Source of the DNA: Oppiella nova
Lineage: Eukaryota > Arthropoda > Arachnida > Sarcoptiformes > Oppiidae
Length of the DNA stretch: 51,273 bases
Reading direction: 5' to 3'
Assembly: GCA_905397405.1 (NCBI GenBank)
Contig: CAJPVJ010000052.1
Location: 1 to 51,273 of the forward strand
Shown: piece by piece, positions 1 through 14,400 of the stretch
Numbering within the stretch: the stretch's first letter is position 1
How the letters are laid out: each line of letters begins with the position of its first letter
Program-made: the position numbers and the translations under genes
Notes under the pieces: model-generated
Seen by the model: the letters and a program-made list of their open reading frames with translations, nothing else
Databases searched by the model: none
What the model was told of the DNA's origin: nothing

Positions 1-1052
1 AGACTATGACTTCGACTAAACTTATTGAAAGAAAATATGCCTAACATTTGAAAATAGGAACAAATGAATGCAATTCCGATACGGGTTAACAGGATTTCCG
101 ATTAAATACTAGTCATACAGCTTTCCATGAAAATCCTTTCCAATTGTGTTAAGTTATGCCGTATTTGCAATCAAACCAATTAATCAGTTATAACTTATAA
201 GTTATAATACTAATAGCTGCTAATATTTCTACTCCAAAACATTCATTTGATATCATTTTAATCATGTAACTAAATATAGTTTCTATTGTTTTAAGATTAA
301 AACTTAATAACGAGCTCAACATTCATATATTTGTCTCATTAGAGTCCAGACAAACAAATTGTGCTCAAAAATAGTGCACTGAATGAAAGAGAGACCAAAT
401 GATAGAATAGTTTAGTTAGCGTTTCATCGCTCACAGGAAACGCTGACTCAGTTTACTATGCATTTCGAGTCAAAACTACTGTTCAATCAGTCATACAGTA
501 CTTTATCACTGATAGAAATTATAACGTTAGTAAGCGATTATTGAAAATAATAGTACCATTTCATTTTGATCATTTCGAGTTTGAGTTCAGATATTTTAAA
601 GTTTTTCCAAATATTTTTATGTGAAGTTTTGGCATAACATTATAGCATTAATATCTAATTTGTTTCCATTGGACACAAACGAAAATTATGGTTTTGTAGG
701 TTATTAAATAATAAAATCATTTATAAGTGAAACAAACTTTTAGGACAATTAAATTGATATGCATTTATAGGTTTAAAGTGGTGTATGAAAGCAGTTCAAC
801 AACAGAGCAAATAGAGTGAGAATTACCGCAAATATACGGCACTGACAGACATCTCAAGAAACTTGAGTTCAGTTGTGGCCGAAGCGGGTGTGATGTGAGC
901 CGTGCAGTGAAGTGTCATTCGCAGCACAACTCTAATACCTCTCCAACGATGAGATGCTGTGAAACCAAATGCTTGCCTCTTATGACCGCATATTTACACA
1001 ATCGATAACTATTGCTGGTATTGGCTCACAGAGAGGTTTACAAAAACCTTAT

Positions 1053-1084
1053 ATATACTGTATATATATATATATACAGTATAT
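1053..1084. repeat. 32-bp perfect palindrome with TACTGTA/TACAGTA shoulders
   Basis: Each base from 1053 pairs with its partner counted back from 1084. The centre is a (TA)n run and both shoulders carry the TACTGTA/TACAGTA motif that recurs across the window. It could form a cruciform or be a short TA-repeat expansion inside a palindromic motif. Confidence 0.85.
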
Positions 1085-3477
1085 TATTAAAACTGAATAT
1101 GAGTTTTGCACTGTATGTTTGTTATTTGAAATAGAATATATTGAAAATCATATAAATTGTGTTTTTCTTGTTATATTTTAGATGATACTGTATATCGGTT
1201 TTAGTTAAAAGCAAACTTTTTTCCTTTTCTGTACAAAAAAGCTTGAGATGTATTATAGGAGAGAGTCATTCGTTTGATGGGAAAATAAATAAATACAAGG
1301 ATTGATGAAATTAGTAGCGAATAAAAAGTGTGGCCTTTAGGGAAATCAAAGAACAAATCAGGACTAATGTATTGGAGAGATGTGGTGGAAATGGTAACAA
1401 ACTTTGCATTTCGTATTTCCAATCACAACAATTGGAGTCGTGATGAACTTAATTGACCGCTCCATACACTACATCCATGTCCACATTCACTCATCAATAG
1501 GACATAAATTCATCAAAAAAGTCCTAACAGTGAGTGCAGACAAAAAACTGCTCCCAAAATGTCTTAGAAGTCAGCAAATTGTAAACAGGACTTGAAAATT
1601 CATTTGGGATTTTATAGTAAATGCATGAGTGATGAAGCACTGGGAGCAGAGGAACTGAATAGAAATAAAGTGTGGAGTCGTGTCATTCAATTGAATTTGC
1701 ATTTCTCTAATTTATTGAATGTAAAAACTGTCTCTCTTTTTAGTTATTGGCCTAATATTTCAAAGTGTCAGCACTGCTATCACCAGCACTGGTTGTACTC
1801 CATTCGCATTACAAGTATTATAGCAAAAGCTAATGTTCTTCGACGCGTGATTTGCTTAACTTTTTGCAACTTTGAATTTTTATGCCAAAAATCACCCAAA
1901 AATGACTTCAACTGAATAAATGTCATCAATAAGGCTTATATTGAATTCTTTGTCAATCACTACCCAATTCTCTAAACTTTTTTCTTCTTTACAAAACCTA
2001 TAATACATTTCTATTTAAAATCATGCATTTGGTTGAGAAATGAAAGGAGTGTTTAATGATATGAAAACATCTCCATTACAAGACATTATAATAATTTAGA
2101 CTCAAATATAAGAATTAATTACATATGCGATATCCATATTCTGTATAAATGCTAGAATATAACCACAAGTAGTTTATTAATGTATTTTTATTTGGCGATA
2201 ATGACTCAACATATGGTAATAAAACAAGAATTTGATTTGTGTTTTGTTGTGAAAGTTTTCTTTTGGAGTTAACTTTTTTCATATAAAGCCTCACATGAAG
2301 TGTAACTTCCTATGTATTGTTGCACTGGTTTACGGGTCATATGGTTTCAGATTTTTTCATATAAATGTTTTTCAGTTGTCTTTTGTGCGAAAAATAGTTA
2401 CTTAAAGTCCATTTTGTAATAAAATGTGTTTACATTTGTTTTTTGGTTCGTCAAATGGTGTTGAAAATGTTTTGGGGGCATAGCATACATACCAGTGCCC
2501 GACAGTGCGAGACAATAGAAATCTAACATATATTTTATTAGCGAATGGAGAGAGAAATATCGAAAAACAAAACGACACTCGGGTTGAGGCGATTCATCAT
2601 AAACTGAACGTTTGTGACATTTTTTAATTCTATAGATGTGTTCATATATTAAAAGGAAAGCAAAATAATGTCTTCTCCACTGAAGCCCCAGTGCCGGTCC
2701 GGAAACAGGAAACAATAGCCTACAAGTTAGCGACAAGTCTTATGATAAAAAGAGGCGAAGACTTAATATTTGAGAAGTACTGCTCTTCACAATAAACATC
2801 TCGTCCTCACAAACGATGACAACCGAAAGAAATTGCACTCAAATTCACAATCTATTCATTAATTCACATAATGACTCAAATTCTTATTACATTTACTATT
2901 CTTTATGTTCTTTGTATGAAAAAATACTATAAAACACTAAAACAAAGATTGCATGAAATGGTAGACTATTTTCTCTAGCCTTTCATTTTCATTGAAATGA
3001 ATTAATTTTTTTAAATAAACGAAACATAAGTTATATGAAGTGCTCATAAACTCTGTCACAGATATAGAGTCAGATAAAGTGACGACAATTTTAACGTTTT
3101 GATAAGGCATTCAAAATCTCCGGAGGCTCTCACTCATAAGGGATGGCATATTGGCCTTCGTGTTGATATTGATATAAACATATAGAATATGAAGGCAATC
3201 ACGATATGATCGCTCCTACATATGCTCCTTATCATTAAATATGACTTCATTTCACTACAAATCAGATTCATTCACTTCATATACTGTGTATATGGTGTCC
3301 ATTAAAGCATTCATTGTCAGCCTTATAGTCAAATGATTCCAATATTGCATTACTCTCTCCTCCCTCTCCTCTCTGTGACTGAGAGTCGATCACAACATCA
3401 CTGCCACTACTCTTACATCTAATGCATTAGACATTACACTAGAGATGAGAACTGAAAGAACACAAACTCTCATTTAG

Positions 3478-3562
3478 TCATCTCTCTCTCTCTCTCTCTC
3501 TCCCTCTCTCTCTCTCCCTCTCTCTCTCCCTCTCTCTCCCTCCCTCTCTCTCTCTCTCTCTC
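3478..3562. repeat. (CT)n/(CCCT)n imperfect microsatellite
   Basis: About 85 bases of CT dinucleotides interrupted by CCCT. It lies in intergenic DNA and is one of more than ten such tracts in the window. Confidence 0.95.
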
Positions 3563-5729
3563 ATGTCTCTCTTTGTGGAGCCATTGTTGGTGATCATAGC
3601 ATACAATGTAATGTATGTGTTATGTAGGCTCTCCTGACTGAGCCTCTCGTTAATCGTTACGCTACAGAACATTGCGCTTCAATGCATCTCCACTTTGATT
3701 GATATTTGGCAGAGAATGAGAGGCACTGAGAGACTCATAGGGACTACAAATGGGGAAAGAGATAACAATTCATTGTATTGAACGCTCACTTTCAATCTTC
3801 TACTCTATTATCCTTTAGTTTAAAATATAGATTTGTTATACATTTGAACCAAAAATGTTTTCTCGCACTAACTATTCGCAACAAAATAACTAAACATCAA
3901 AATAAAAGTTATGAACACATTTTTATTCAATTATTGAGTTATTCCCAAAACGAGAGAATGGTTTTGATTCAGTTGTCAGTCTCTGTTACTAAACCCATGT
4001 TTACTCAACCGATTGAGAGATTGAAATAATAATTGCTCCCAAAAGACTGTTTTACGTGAAATGTGTGTCCATTTAATAAATATAATAGTTTCGCAGTATT
4101 GAATAACATTAATGCCAATCCTGTGTTTAAATAAATAATCATTGCAAAGAATGAGTAGAAAATGTCTGATTGTTACTTACTTTTGGTATTTATTTTATTT
4201 CTAAAACTTAATTAATTTGGTTGTATATTTAGAAACAGATTAAATTGAATGAATGGCTAAAGAATATTGAAATTAAGTAAATCTACTGTTAATTACAGCC
4301 AATGATTATTTGAGTCACTAATCGATATCCGACTGGAAATGCAAATGAATGGCAATAATGTGAGCCCAAAATCAAATATTCATTTAAATGAGAAAATAAG
4401 AGGAATTGTGTCAACATAGAGTCGGATACCCTTTGTTTGACTTGTTTTGTAAAATACAGTATTTAGCTTAAAAATCAAAACATTCAAAAAAAAGAAAAGT
4501 ATTTTGAATACAAATCAATTTTAATATTGAATCTCTGTATCTAAGAGTTAATTTCAAATTTTAAACTGGTTTAATTCTTATGATTTGAATATCATTGTAA
4601 CTTTAAGCAAAAGGAGAGACTACCGCTCGCAGCACTTGGATGTGTATGACTTACTCTATTTGAATGGCATCAGTAAATGCTTATTCGCTAATAGACTCCG
4701 TATTTACATTTCATTGAATACGAAATTTTTAAAATAATTGCTTGTTTTCGACTCAATATACTGTAGCCCTCAACCATCCTCAAGTCATTACTTTAACTAT
4801 TATTTAGTTTGAGTTACTCTTTAAACACACATCGCTTTAAGTGAATGGATATAAGAGACCAATGAATACATGACTTAATGTAACGCTCTGTTCGCTGTAA
4901 TAACTATAGGAATGAAAATCGGTGCACTTTTTGAGCTAACTATAAGTCTTTATTTATATCTTATTTTTACTGTACATTATATTCAATGAATAAATTCATC
5001 TAAATTAACATTTATGAAATTTAATTGACAATAATATTAACTTGTTAAATAATTATACAATGGATTTAGGATTATCATGGAATAGTTGTAAGTATAAGGA
5101 ATAGAATGACTAGTGTTTTGTTTTTGGATAACATATATATTTAGGTTTATATTTCTATTGTCTTTGAATAACAATAATCTCTGTTTTGTTGTATACATTA
5201 TGAAGATCTCCATTCTTAATAATTCATAAATAAAGGACTTTTTAACAATCAATTGACAATATGTCACAAACTGTTTTCACTTACAATTAATGGTAAATTA
5301 TGGCAAATTAAGTCTAGATCATTACTATTATTTTGATTGTAATATTCATAAATAAGAGGTACTTGGACGTTATTTTACATTTGTCTCATTTAAGTAAATT
5401 GAAAAAGAAATTATTTATCACTGAATTCATATAATGTTTGGCAAATTTATAGACTAGTATTTATATAACGTCTTCATTATACAGTACGATATATTAGTTA
5501 TTAATATAAATTCAATGCATTTGTTGTAATAATAGATTGCATTTACAGTTAGAGATCTGTTTGTTAGACATTGAAAACCGTTTCATAAAACAGAAGATTG
5601 TTTATCATATATAAAACAAATGTATAGTAAAACTAATCAACCGCTGAGTCCTTACGGGCCATACCTTTCATGAATTGAGTTTTGGTGGCAATTTGATGAC
5701 AAGAGTCAAAGTGATGGTCAGATTCATTG

Positions 5730-8700
5730 TCACGCGTAGTGAGCATAGGAGCCAATATGTGAGGTGACGTGGGAGGGGTGGTGGTGGTGGGGCATCGAGT
5801 GGTGGGTGGCCGACGCCGCAGCTATATTCGAGTAGAGGTTGGCGGCCGCGCCCGGACTCGTCCAGTAAGAGGAGGCCGACGGGAATATACTACCAGAAGC
5901 CGACGGAGACATCCCGCTGTGAACGGCCGCCGCAAAGTTGAGGTGTTTGGCTGCGGAGCCCGGGTGGTGGGGATAGCCGGGCGGCGGGTGCATGAATAGG
6001 TCGGCCGATTGATAGGCGGCTTTGTATGCGGAGGGGTCGGCAGCCGTGGGTTGCGTCGCCTGCGCTAAGCCCTGTGTGTGATAGAGAGGGCACATAATTA
6101 GCATAACTAACGCGACTACGAGTGCAATCATATGCGAGTCAACCGTTTTGAGCCTATAATTAGGTTTCGACACAACATTTCGTATGCAAACACCAATTGG
6201 CGAACAAAACAAACCTGAAAATCAAATTTATACGCGTATCGTTTGCCGTGCACCTTGGTCATTATGTTCTTATCGTAGTAATAACGCAGCGCTCGACTCA
6301 GCTTATCGTAGTTCATGTTTGGCTTACTCTTCCTCTCACCCCATCTTCGCGCCACTTCATCTGCAATACAAACACCAATTACTCCTCAAAACTCTTAATT
6401 GCGTTCATTATCTGCGAGTTAATTAGCATTTTGGGCGATAAAAACGTACCGGGGTCTGTTAATTTGAATTCTCCATTAGTTCCCTCCCATGTAATACAGT
6501 TGGCGTTACCGCTCTCTGACAGGAGTTCCAGAAGAAATTGCCACAATTGGATCTGACCTGAGCCTACATCACACACACAACACATTCACATTAGTTTTAT
6601 ATAACATTTCATAATTGGATTTTGATTAGAAAAAAATAATTTTTATTTTACTAGTTATTCTTATTAGTTGTCCATTAATTATTACTGGACAGCAATAAGT
6701 TAATAGAAAATGAATAATTAATTGAAAATCAAAACTTAATAACTTTTAGTTTAAGTATAATTTATTATTTATTAAAAGAAACGCCAAAAATGAGAGCCAA
6801 TAATGACATTCAAAAATCGCAATCATTGAGAAGAATGAGAAAATTAAGCAAAAATACTAATCTATGAATAGAAATAATGAATTGGCTATTAATGGTTTGA
6901 CACAAAAGCGACACAAATAGTAGTTATGGCATAAAGTATAATAAATGCATTGAATGAACTAAACAATAAATGAGTGAAAGTCATGGAATCACGTAAAAAA
7001 GTTTTATAAAAAGTAATCACATAAATGATATTCTGACTGAACAATAGCAGCTCGCAGACTACTGGTGCTAGACTACTGGTGCCCTGCCACTGCACTACCG
7101 CTCTGTATGACTGCGCTGTCTATCATTGAGGGTGAGAGCGAGGGCTCGGATTGCATTTCTTTAATTATAAAAACACAGTAATTGCGACCATAGCTAACGG
7201 AACACAGGGTTTGATATAGTTTTATGGATTTTATGATATTTAGATTCGAGTGACTGTGATATGAGATAGCAGTGAATGTATGGTACCTGAAGTGGCCAGT
7301 CGTTGACTCGTCGCTCCAAACATCGTATAGGGATCTGAAATACATATAAACAGATATAAATACATTTTATGTATTTAAAGCCCATGTCTAAAACGTGATG
7401 CACTTTTCATAGAAAGCCTCCATTAGTAATACAATATGATTTCTAATGCAGAGAAAACAGCCGATGCTTATGATTGTGTAAACATTAGCTATAAGTCTAA
7501 CCAACAAATTGAGGCTTTGAGACAACACTACTCTCTAAGTAATCAGAGGTTAACTCATCTCTTCATAATAACCTAATATACAATTTCGCACATATAGTCA
7601 TATCAAGTCTAACACATCCAAAGTTTGCGGTCAGACTTTGTTTGCTTTATATGCCAAACAATATTTGCTCTGTTTTTATGTGTTTGCATAAGCTTTGAAA
7701 TATCGACAAATCATAATATTTTTGTGAGATATTGCCGACAATTATAGGTATTTCTATTTTTATATCATGTAATATGAACGTTTTGGTAATATTTATAAAT
7801 TATAACTTAAAATTAAACAAAATTTAATTACATTGACTTTCGCTTTAAAAGTCATTTCAAACGTGTGTTTTTATTTCTATTTCTAAACTATTAAGAGTCA
7901 CAAAAATATACAGTATATTATTTTATTAGTTATATTTGAGTGAAATGGAAACATCCGTATAGTTATGAAGTTATCAAAAATTGTTAACACAATTGGTTAA
8001 TGTGTTGTCGTAAACGACGGCATATATTGAAAGCATAGCGAAAGCAAAGCAAAGAAGTAAACGTCCGGATGAGAGAAGGAAATTGACGAAGAATTCAACA
8101 ATTCCTGTCCGGAATTTGTAGGACTACTCAATTGATCTCTAAAGTTAAACATTGGACCAACACTTCGCTCCACTCAATGACTGCTCACTTAAACGCATCT
8201 CTTATTTGATTTTTCATTCATTCATAAGGAAAACAAATTAATATAAATGCAAACTTTATTGCATAAATGGTAATGCATTTAGCTATTTATGGCATTACTA
8301 CCAATTTTTGGCATATATTTAATGCACTTTTTTTAAATACGATAAATTTAAGTCAGTTTTTGTCATTTGCTTGGCTTCCAGTCATTTTGGTTTGAAAGGG
8401 AGGCGCGAATTGAGTCTCCAATATATGTACAATAATTTATGCCAAACATAAGTATTAATATAAAGATATTATTTCGTTATTGTCCTCCTATTGAAAATTC
8501 GCTCTCAATATGTACTCTTATTGTCATTTTAACGGCTATGAACTCCTATTTCATTGCCTCTCTCTCTCCCTCCCTCCCTCTCTCTCTCTCTCTCTCGTTT
8601 GTCTATTCACTGTTTGGACTCAATTTTCAATCTCCACAAAAAGCAATGATTTATCAGTGGATGTCGTGTGAGAGTTATCACTCACGAAATACTATGTATA

Positions 8701-11463
8701 TCACTGTCACATCATATCTAATAGGATTATGTCTCGTATGATATTACAGATTAGATTATACGACACTCTTTTGAAATATAAACTTTCACTTCAAATATGT
8801 TCTCAAAACCACCGCATACTCTATACGGACTAATACTAATCATCTGATTCTTTAAATAAAACCAAATTTCCATTTATATTGTGTTTTGTAAAAACAAGAG
8901 ATTCTTTTAAATCTCATATTAATCCCCATCTTTTGAAAATACTTGTATTTATCTGATAAACCTATAAACCTATAAATTGTAAGAATATTCTTGTGAATTG
9001 TGTGTTGAGTGACTGTTTCTAAGAATATAACAAAAGGACAGCAAATAAAATATCTTGATTTTGGTTGAAATGATTTCAATTTTGAATCACGAGAGTGCAA
9101 ACACAGAATAAGAGGGGTCATTTGGTATAAAGCGATCTCATGTTTAACATATAGAACTGTACATAATATTCAGGTTTAAAACCCCAACTACTGGTGCAGT
9201 ACATGATCACTACAACAGTTAGGAATCAATGATGCGTTAGTTTGAGTCCATTTAATGCGAGACCAGAATATAAATATCAGAAAAAGAGAGAGATTTCTGT
9301 GTCTCTTATGACATCTCACTCTCTGTTTCATCAAAACGGATAGCTCTGAATGTCTAACAAATTGAGTAAAGAAAAGTGGGGAGTGATTGGATGATTGCAT
9401 ACATACCCTGCATGTTTCGCAAATGAGAGTGACTGTGCGGCTCCAATACCGATGGCTTTGTCATACCGCTGATGGCATTGTGATGATAGCCTGTAATGAT
9501 ATGCAAATATACTATAAAAACCAATCTTTCATTCAAATTATTCATAAGAATTGTATAGAAATTCAATTTTAAATACTTAGATATTCTATGACTCATCAAA
9601 ACATTACTTAAGATAAAGATTCCTAAAATACTCTCAATTTATATATAAAACTGATGTTTGCATTAAAAAATTAATAAATGATTTGTGAATCTCTTAGAAT
9701 GAATAACATAAAATTATTGAGACATATATTTATGCAGAAATAGTATAGAAGTAGTAATCGTATAATAAATATGTTGTAATTCTGTGTAATATAAAGTAGT
9801 GCTTCACTCCCTTATCCATTAGATGGTTAGCGTTCATACAATGTTCATAGTGTGGTATTCGTGCCAATAGTGGCAATAGTGGCCTATTATGTAGTGAATG
9901 CATTAGAAAGTGGTTCCACGCAATAGAGCACATCATTGTGGGCTTCAAATAAGCCAAATGACGGCAAATGCACTACAAATACACTGCAATATTCATTGGC
10001 TTTTAGTCACTTACATCTGGCGTAAAAGTGAAGTGCATTAAACATTGTGATAGCATTGCATAACTACTACCACCACTACCGCAGACATCACTACACTTTG
10101 TTTAAGTACAATATTTTCCAATGAATTATATTTCAAAATATTAGTCCCAATCATTTGTTGGACTTCAGGCACGCTATTTGTGGCTAAAAATGCGTTAATG
10201 TCTTGCTATCAACGCCTAAATGCAAATTCTCGCTAATGTCTGAACAAATTTTATTGAATTATCAAACAATAAATACCAGTCCTCTCTCTCTCTCTCTCGC
10301 AATTTTCAATAGCATATAAATTACATATCAATGCAATACAATAGGGCTCAGGTGTTCAGTTAAATAAATAGTTTTAACCTCTCGCACTGAATGCCTAACA
10401 TTTCCCATATCTCTCTCTCTCTCTCACTCACTCACTCACTCACTCACACTCCGGCGCTCTCACAACAACTTATACTATATTTCACTTTATGTATAAAAAT
10501 CATAAAAACACTAAAAAATAAGTTATTTTATAAAATATGATTTGTTTGCTATGAAACACAACACATAAAAAAGTTTGACTCTAAAATTTTTTTGTGTTTT
10601 ATTTGAATAGGAGTTGATTCGTGACTCTTGTGCTCAAAACTGTTTCAGTAGGAAAAAAATAATGGTATGAATGGAGAAAAATTGTACTGTATAAATATAT
10701 CCCAAAATGTATACAACTATTATAACAAATGAATGCACGCGTAGAGCGCACTGAGTCCCACCGCCTACGATAAATGGGGTGTTGGGGTAGAGCACAGGGA
10801 CTCAATTTGTCACCTGAGTTGCCGGCACTGGCAGCGTAACGGCGCTCAATATGTATGCCTGAATCGCGTGCTAACCCACTGGTAAGGCAACAAAACATAT
10901 TTTGCACTCTTTTTATCCAAAGAATGGAGAGAATAGACGTCAAACCAAATGGTAAGACTCAACATTCAGTACAGCATTCATAGTGACACGATATTAGTCT
11001 TGTTTTTTAGCACTCATTTATAATATTCTAAACGCTGTGCAACAGTGGAAGTGTATTATATTTTTTTTGCTACAGAATCTAGAGTACAGTTAGTTGGAGG
11101 GGCTATGGGGCGGTTGGGTTGTTGGGTGTGTCAGATGCTAAGTTGAAAAGTCAACAAAATTGATTGTTGAGAAAAAGTGAGCGATTGAGTCGACACACTG
11201 TTTGGACGGATCGACATTACTATTGCTATTCATTTGATAAATTTGTTGAAAATATACTGCACTTTATTACGAGTGCTTTAAATATGGTCTTTTAATAATT
11301 AGTTTAGCAATCAAATGCGTGAATGAGATTCTCACGAAAAGTTATGGACCATAACTATGGGAAATGTTAGGCATTCAGTGCGAGAGGTTAAAACTATTTA
11401 TTTAACTGAACACCTGAGCCCTATTGTATTGCATTGATATGTAATTTATATGCTATTGAAAAT

Positions 11464-11499
<36 letters not shown>

Positions 11500-14400
11500 T
11501 GTGAGAATAAAATGAATTAAATATTTCAAATTGTCAGTTCATTGAATGTTAATCTAAATCGTGATTTCTAATCAATATTAATATATTATTAAAATTTTAG
11601 ATAAACACAACTATTAACTATAATATTTGCCGCAATATTAATATAGACATACTTATAAACTTATAAGTTTAAATATTAATATTTTCAAAATTTTTAATTC
11701 AAACAATTGATCTATAAACTAAAATTTTTTTCATAGAAAATATTTGAATTGATGTCAAATAAAAATAATAATTTATTAAAAATTGAATTGCTTGATTACT
11801 GATGAGTTTTTATATGTTTAATTAGATTTTATGAGCGAATGTCATAATAAAAGGCTTTTGAAGACAGTTTTTTGCCTATGCCTTCACTTTCAATGCCTTT
11901 CCAAATGTGATTTTAGGCTTCTATACAGCACTACATCTATTCATTTGTATATAAATTTGAGTCCGTATTGCAAATTGGATTTACGCGGAAATTAGTTGCG
12001 ATCCACGACTCAACTCGCTTTTGCTTACAATAGCTTTTCGATTACAAAACACTATTTTTAGTTAATATTATGTATAGCATGAAAATTACTGAACAAATAG
12101 TTGTTAACACAAAGAGTACATAAAACATATAAATAAATTGAAATAATTATATTAAATAGAAAACAAACCTTGACTTGGAGAAGGAGATGGCGAACCCCAC
12201 GCGCCTTTATATGAGGTCTCTATAAAAATGAACACAAATTATTATATTTCATAAAAATTTAATACAATTTTAAAATTGAAAAAAGATTGTTTTCATGTAA
12301 AATCCTTGATTTGAATCATGATTTTACCGGTGAATAACATTGTGGACAAGTTTTTGCTCGGATTGTATAGTGAGTCAGAAATGAATGAAGTGGCGGCCAA
12401 ATGCTGGTCACCAGTAATTTCCGACTTAAAAACTGTTTGCATATAAAGCAATGAGTTTTATAAAGTCAATTTGATTGTTAAATCACTCAATAGTGAGCAC
12501 ATGTGAAACGAACAAGTTTTTCGATATTTAGTTTTGCACACAAAAAAAGTTTGGAGATTGTTTTGCACAGTATTACGAAAACTTGGAAAACAATTGTATT
12601 ATTAAATGGAAGAAAATAATGTGAAGTAAATGGAAAGTAATGGAAGAATAAGTGTCAGAAACTGGTCGACACTTTGCATACAATTGAATGACTTAAAAAA
12701 GAGCTGTAAAGCTGTTGGTCTAAAACGGAAGACTCAAATAATTAGTTGTGAACGAAACAAACGCAGACAATGAACGCCGATATGGATATTAAACGCGAAA
12801 AATTCATGAAAACATGGAAAAAGTGAACTCTCTTTAAAGGCATGGATGAGTAAATGGTTGATGAGATGTTTATATGATATGAGTAACCACTTTATATGTG
12901 TGTATATATTATATATATCTGCAGAATAGTGTTGACTAGAGTTGTTCACACAATATCGATCAGAATAGAGAAGCACTGGATGTCTGTGCCGTACAGTCGG
13001 AGCGCATTCGGCAAAGGCTTGCATTGATGCACTGCATCGACAAGAGAGCCAATGGAGACACATCTGAAGCATATTGAGTACACCAATCGTAACCATATTC
13101 AGCGACCTTTTGGGTGGGAACTCCTCACTAATGAGTTAAACACTAACTAACAAACCTTTTAATCTTATATTTATGTTAACTAAAGCCTAACAATTAAATG
13201 AGTGCTAAATATATATCATTTCTTGTCTAACACTTTACACATTATAATCATTCATTAGTTTATTATTTAAAATCTAATGTCAATAAAAAACATTTCAATC
13301 GATTTTGAAACCGACAAATATTTTAGTGTTTTATTTAGAAATATTTTCTCATCTAGTAAAATATTATTTAATTATGATTCAAAACTGTGAGTATTATGTA
13401 AATCTTCTTATTAGTATTTATTACATTTAAATTATTTGCATTATATTAAATATTTATAACTAACTATTTCTAACCAAAATTTATAAATTAACAATACTGC
13501 TTTTAATAAAATTAAATAACATTTATCTATCATAATACTTCCCTTAGGGAAGTTCCCTAGATTTAGGCTGTGCACTGTTTTGTAAATCACTATCATTAAA
13601 AATATTAAATGATTTGATGAAAAACTATTAAAAGGATTGTTTTGTTTTGAAATATTAATATGAGTTATGAATAATATATTAGAATATATTTTAATAAAAA
13701 AAAAGTTCACGTATTAAATACAGGGAGACGTGAAGTGATTACATATAAATTATATAACAAATAGGAAATCAACACAAATGTGTTAAATCCGGTTTCACTG
13801 TTTCAGCCACAACTCAAAATTTATTTAAATTAACAAAAATTTAAAAATTACCAAATATTATATAGATGTTATACACCTTTTTTTTGTTTATTTATTTATT
13901 TATCCTCATTATATTTCACCAAGAAATTTTAAATTTTAATTATAATTTTTAGCAACTTTTGATATAGATCATTTATAATTTAGCAAAATTTAATTATTAG
14001 GCAAAATAAGTTATACATGTAAGAAACTCATGAAAACTTATTTTATATATAGTAGTATGTATGTAAATATTGTCAAAAATTGAGTATATAGAGTAGAATT
14101 AATAGTTGTGTGTATTTCATAAGATTAATCCTTTTTAATCCACTTCATGGGATAATCTCAAAACTATTGAAATGTATATCTCTTACATAATCATTGTATC
14201 CATAAAATAAAATAAAAATAAAATCCGTGTGTTTTCATTTGATTTTATAGTTTTAATGCAAAGCAAACGACAAGCCTTTATAAAATGCATGAATGGATCC
14301 AAACTATGCATAAAAAGCAGAATTCAGACAAAAGTGAAAACAATGTCCAAAGTTTTGAGGGAAAGAGATATACAGTATATTTGGTGAACGCTTGCATTGA

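Larger units (their letters stand above)
1..5729. other. Gene-free AT-rich flank downstream of the ETS gene
   Basis: No open frame here has recognisable homology, a splice context or coding-like composition; the short frames are chance AT-rich frames. The stretch holds a 32-bp perfect palindrome at 1053-1084, a 20-bp palindrome built on TTATAACTTA near 188-207, and a long pyrimidine tract at 3478-3562. The part next to 5730 is probably the 3' UTR of the minus-strand ETS gene. A TTTATT (AATAAA on the minus strand) at 4949-4954 is a possible but unproven poly(A) signal. Confidence 0.6.

Noticed and set aside
5769-5999. Plus-strand frame rich in Gly and Arg
   Set aside because: It is the antisense of the Ala/Ser/His-rich last exon of the ETS gene.
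12734-13096. 120-residue minus-strand frame as a candidate for the missing ETS exon
   Set aside because: A TGCAG acceptor occurs inside, but no phase-1 donor follows and the translation does not resemble the ERG/FLI linker.
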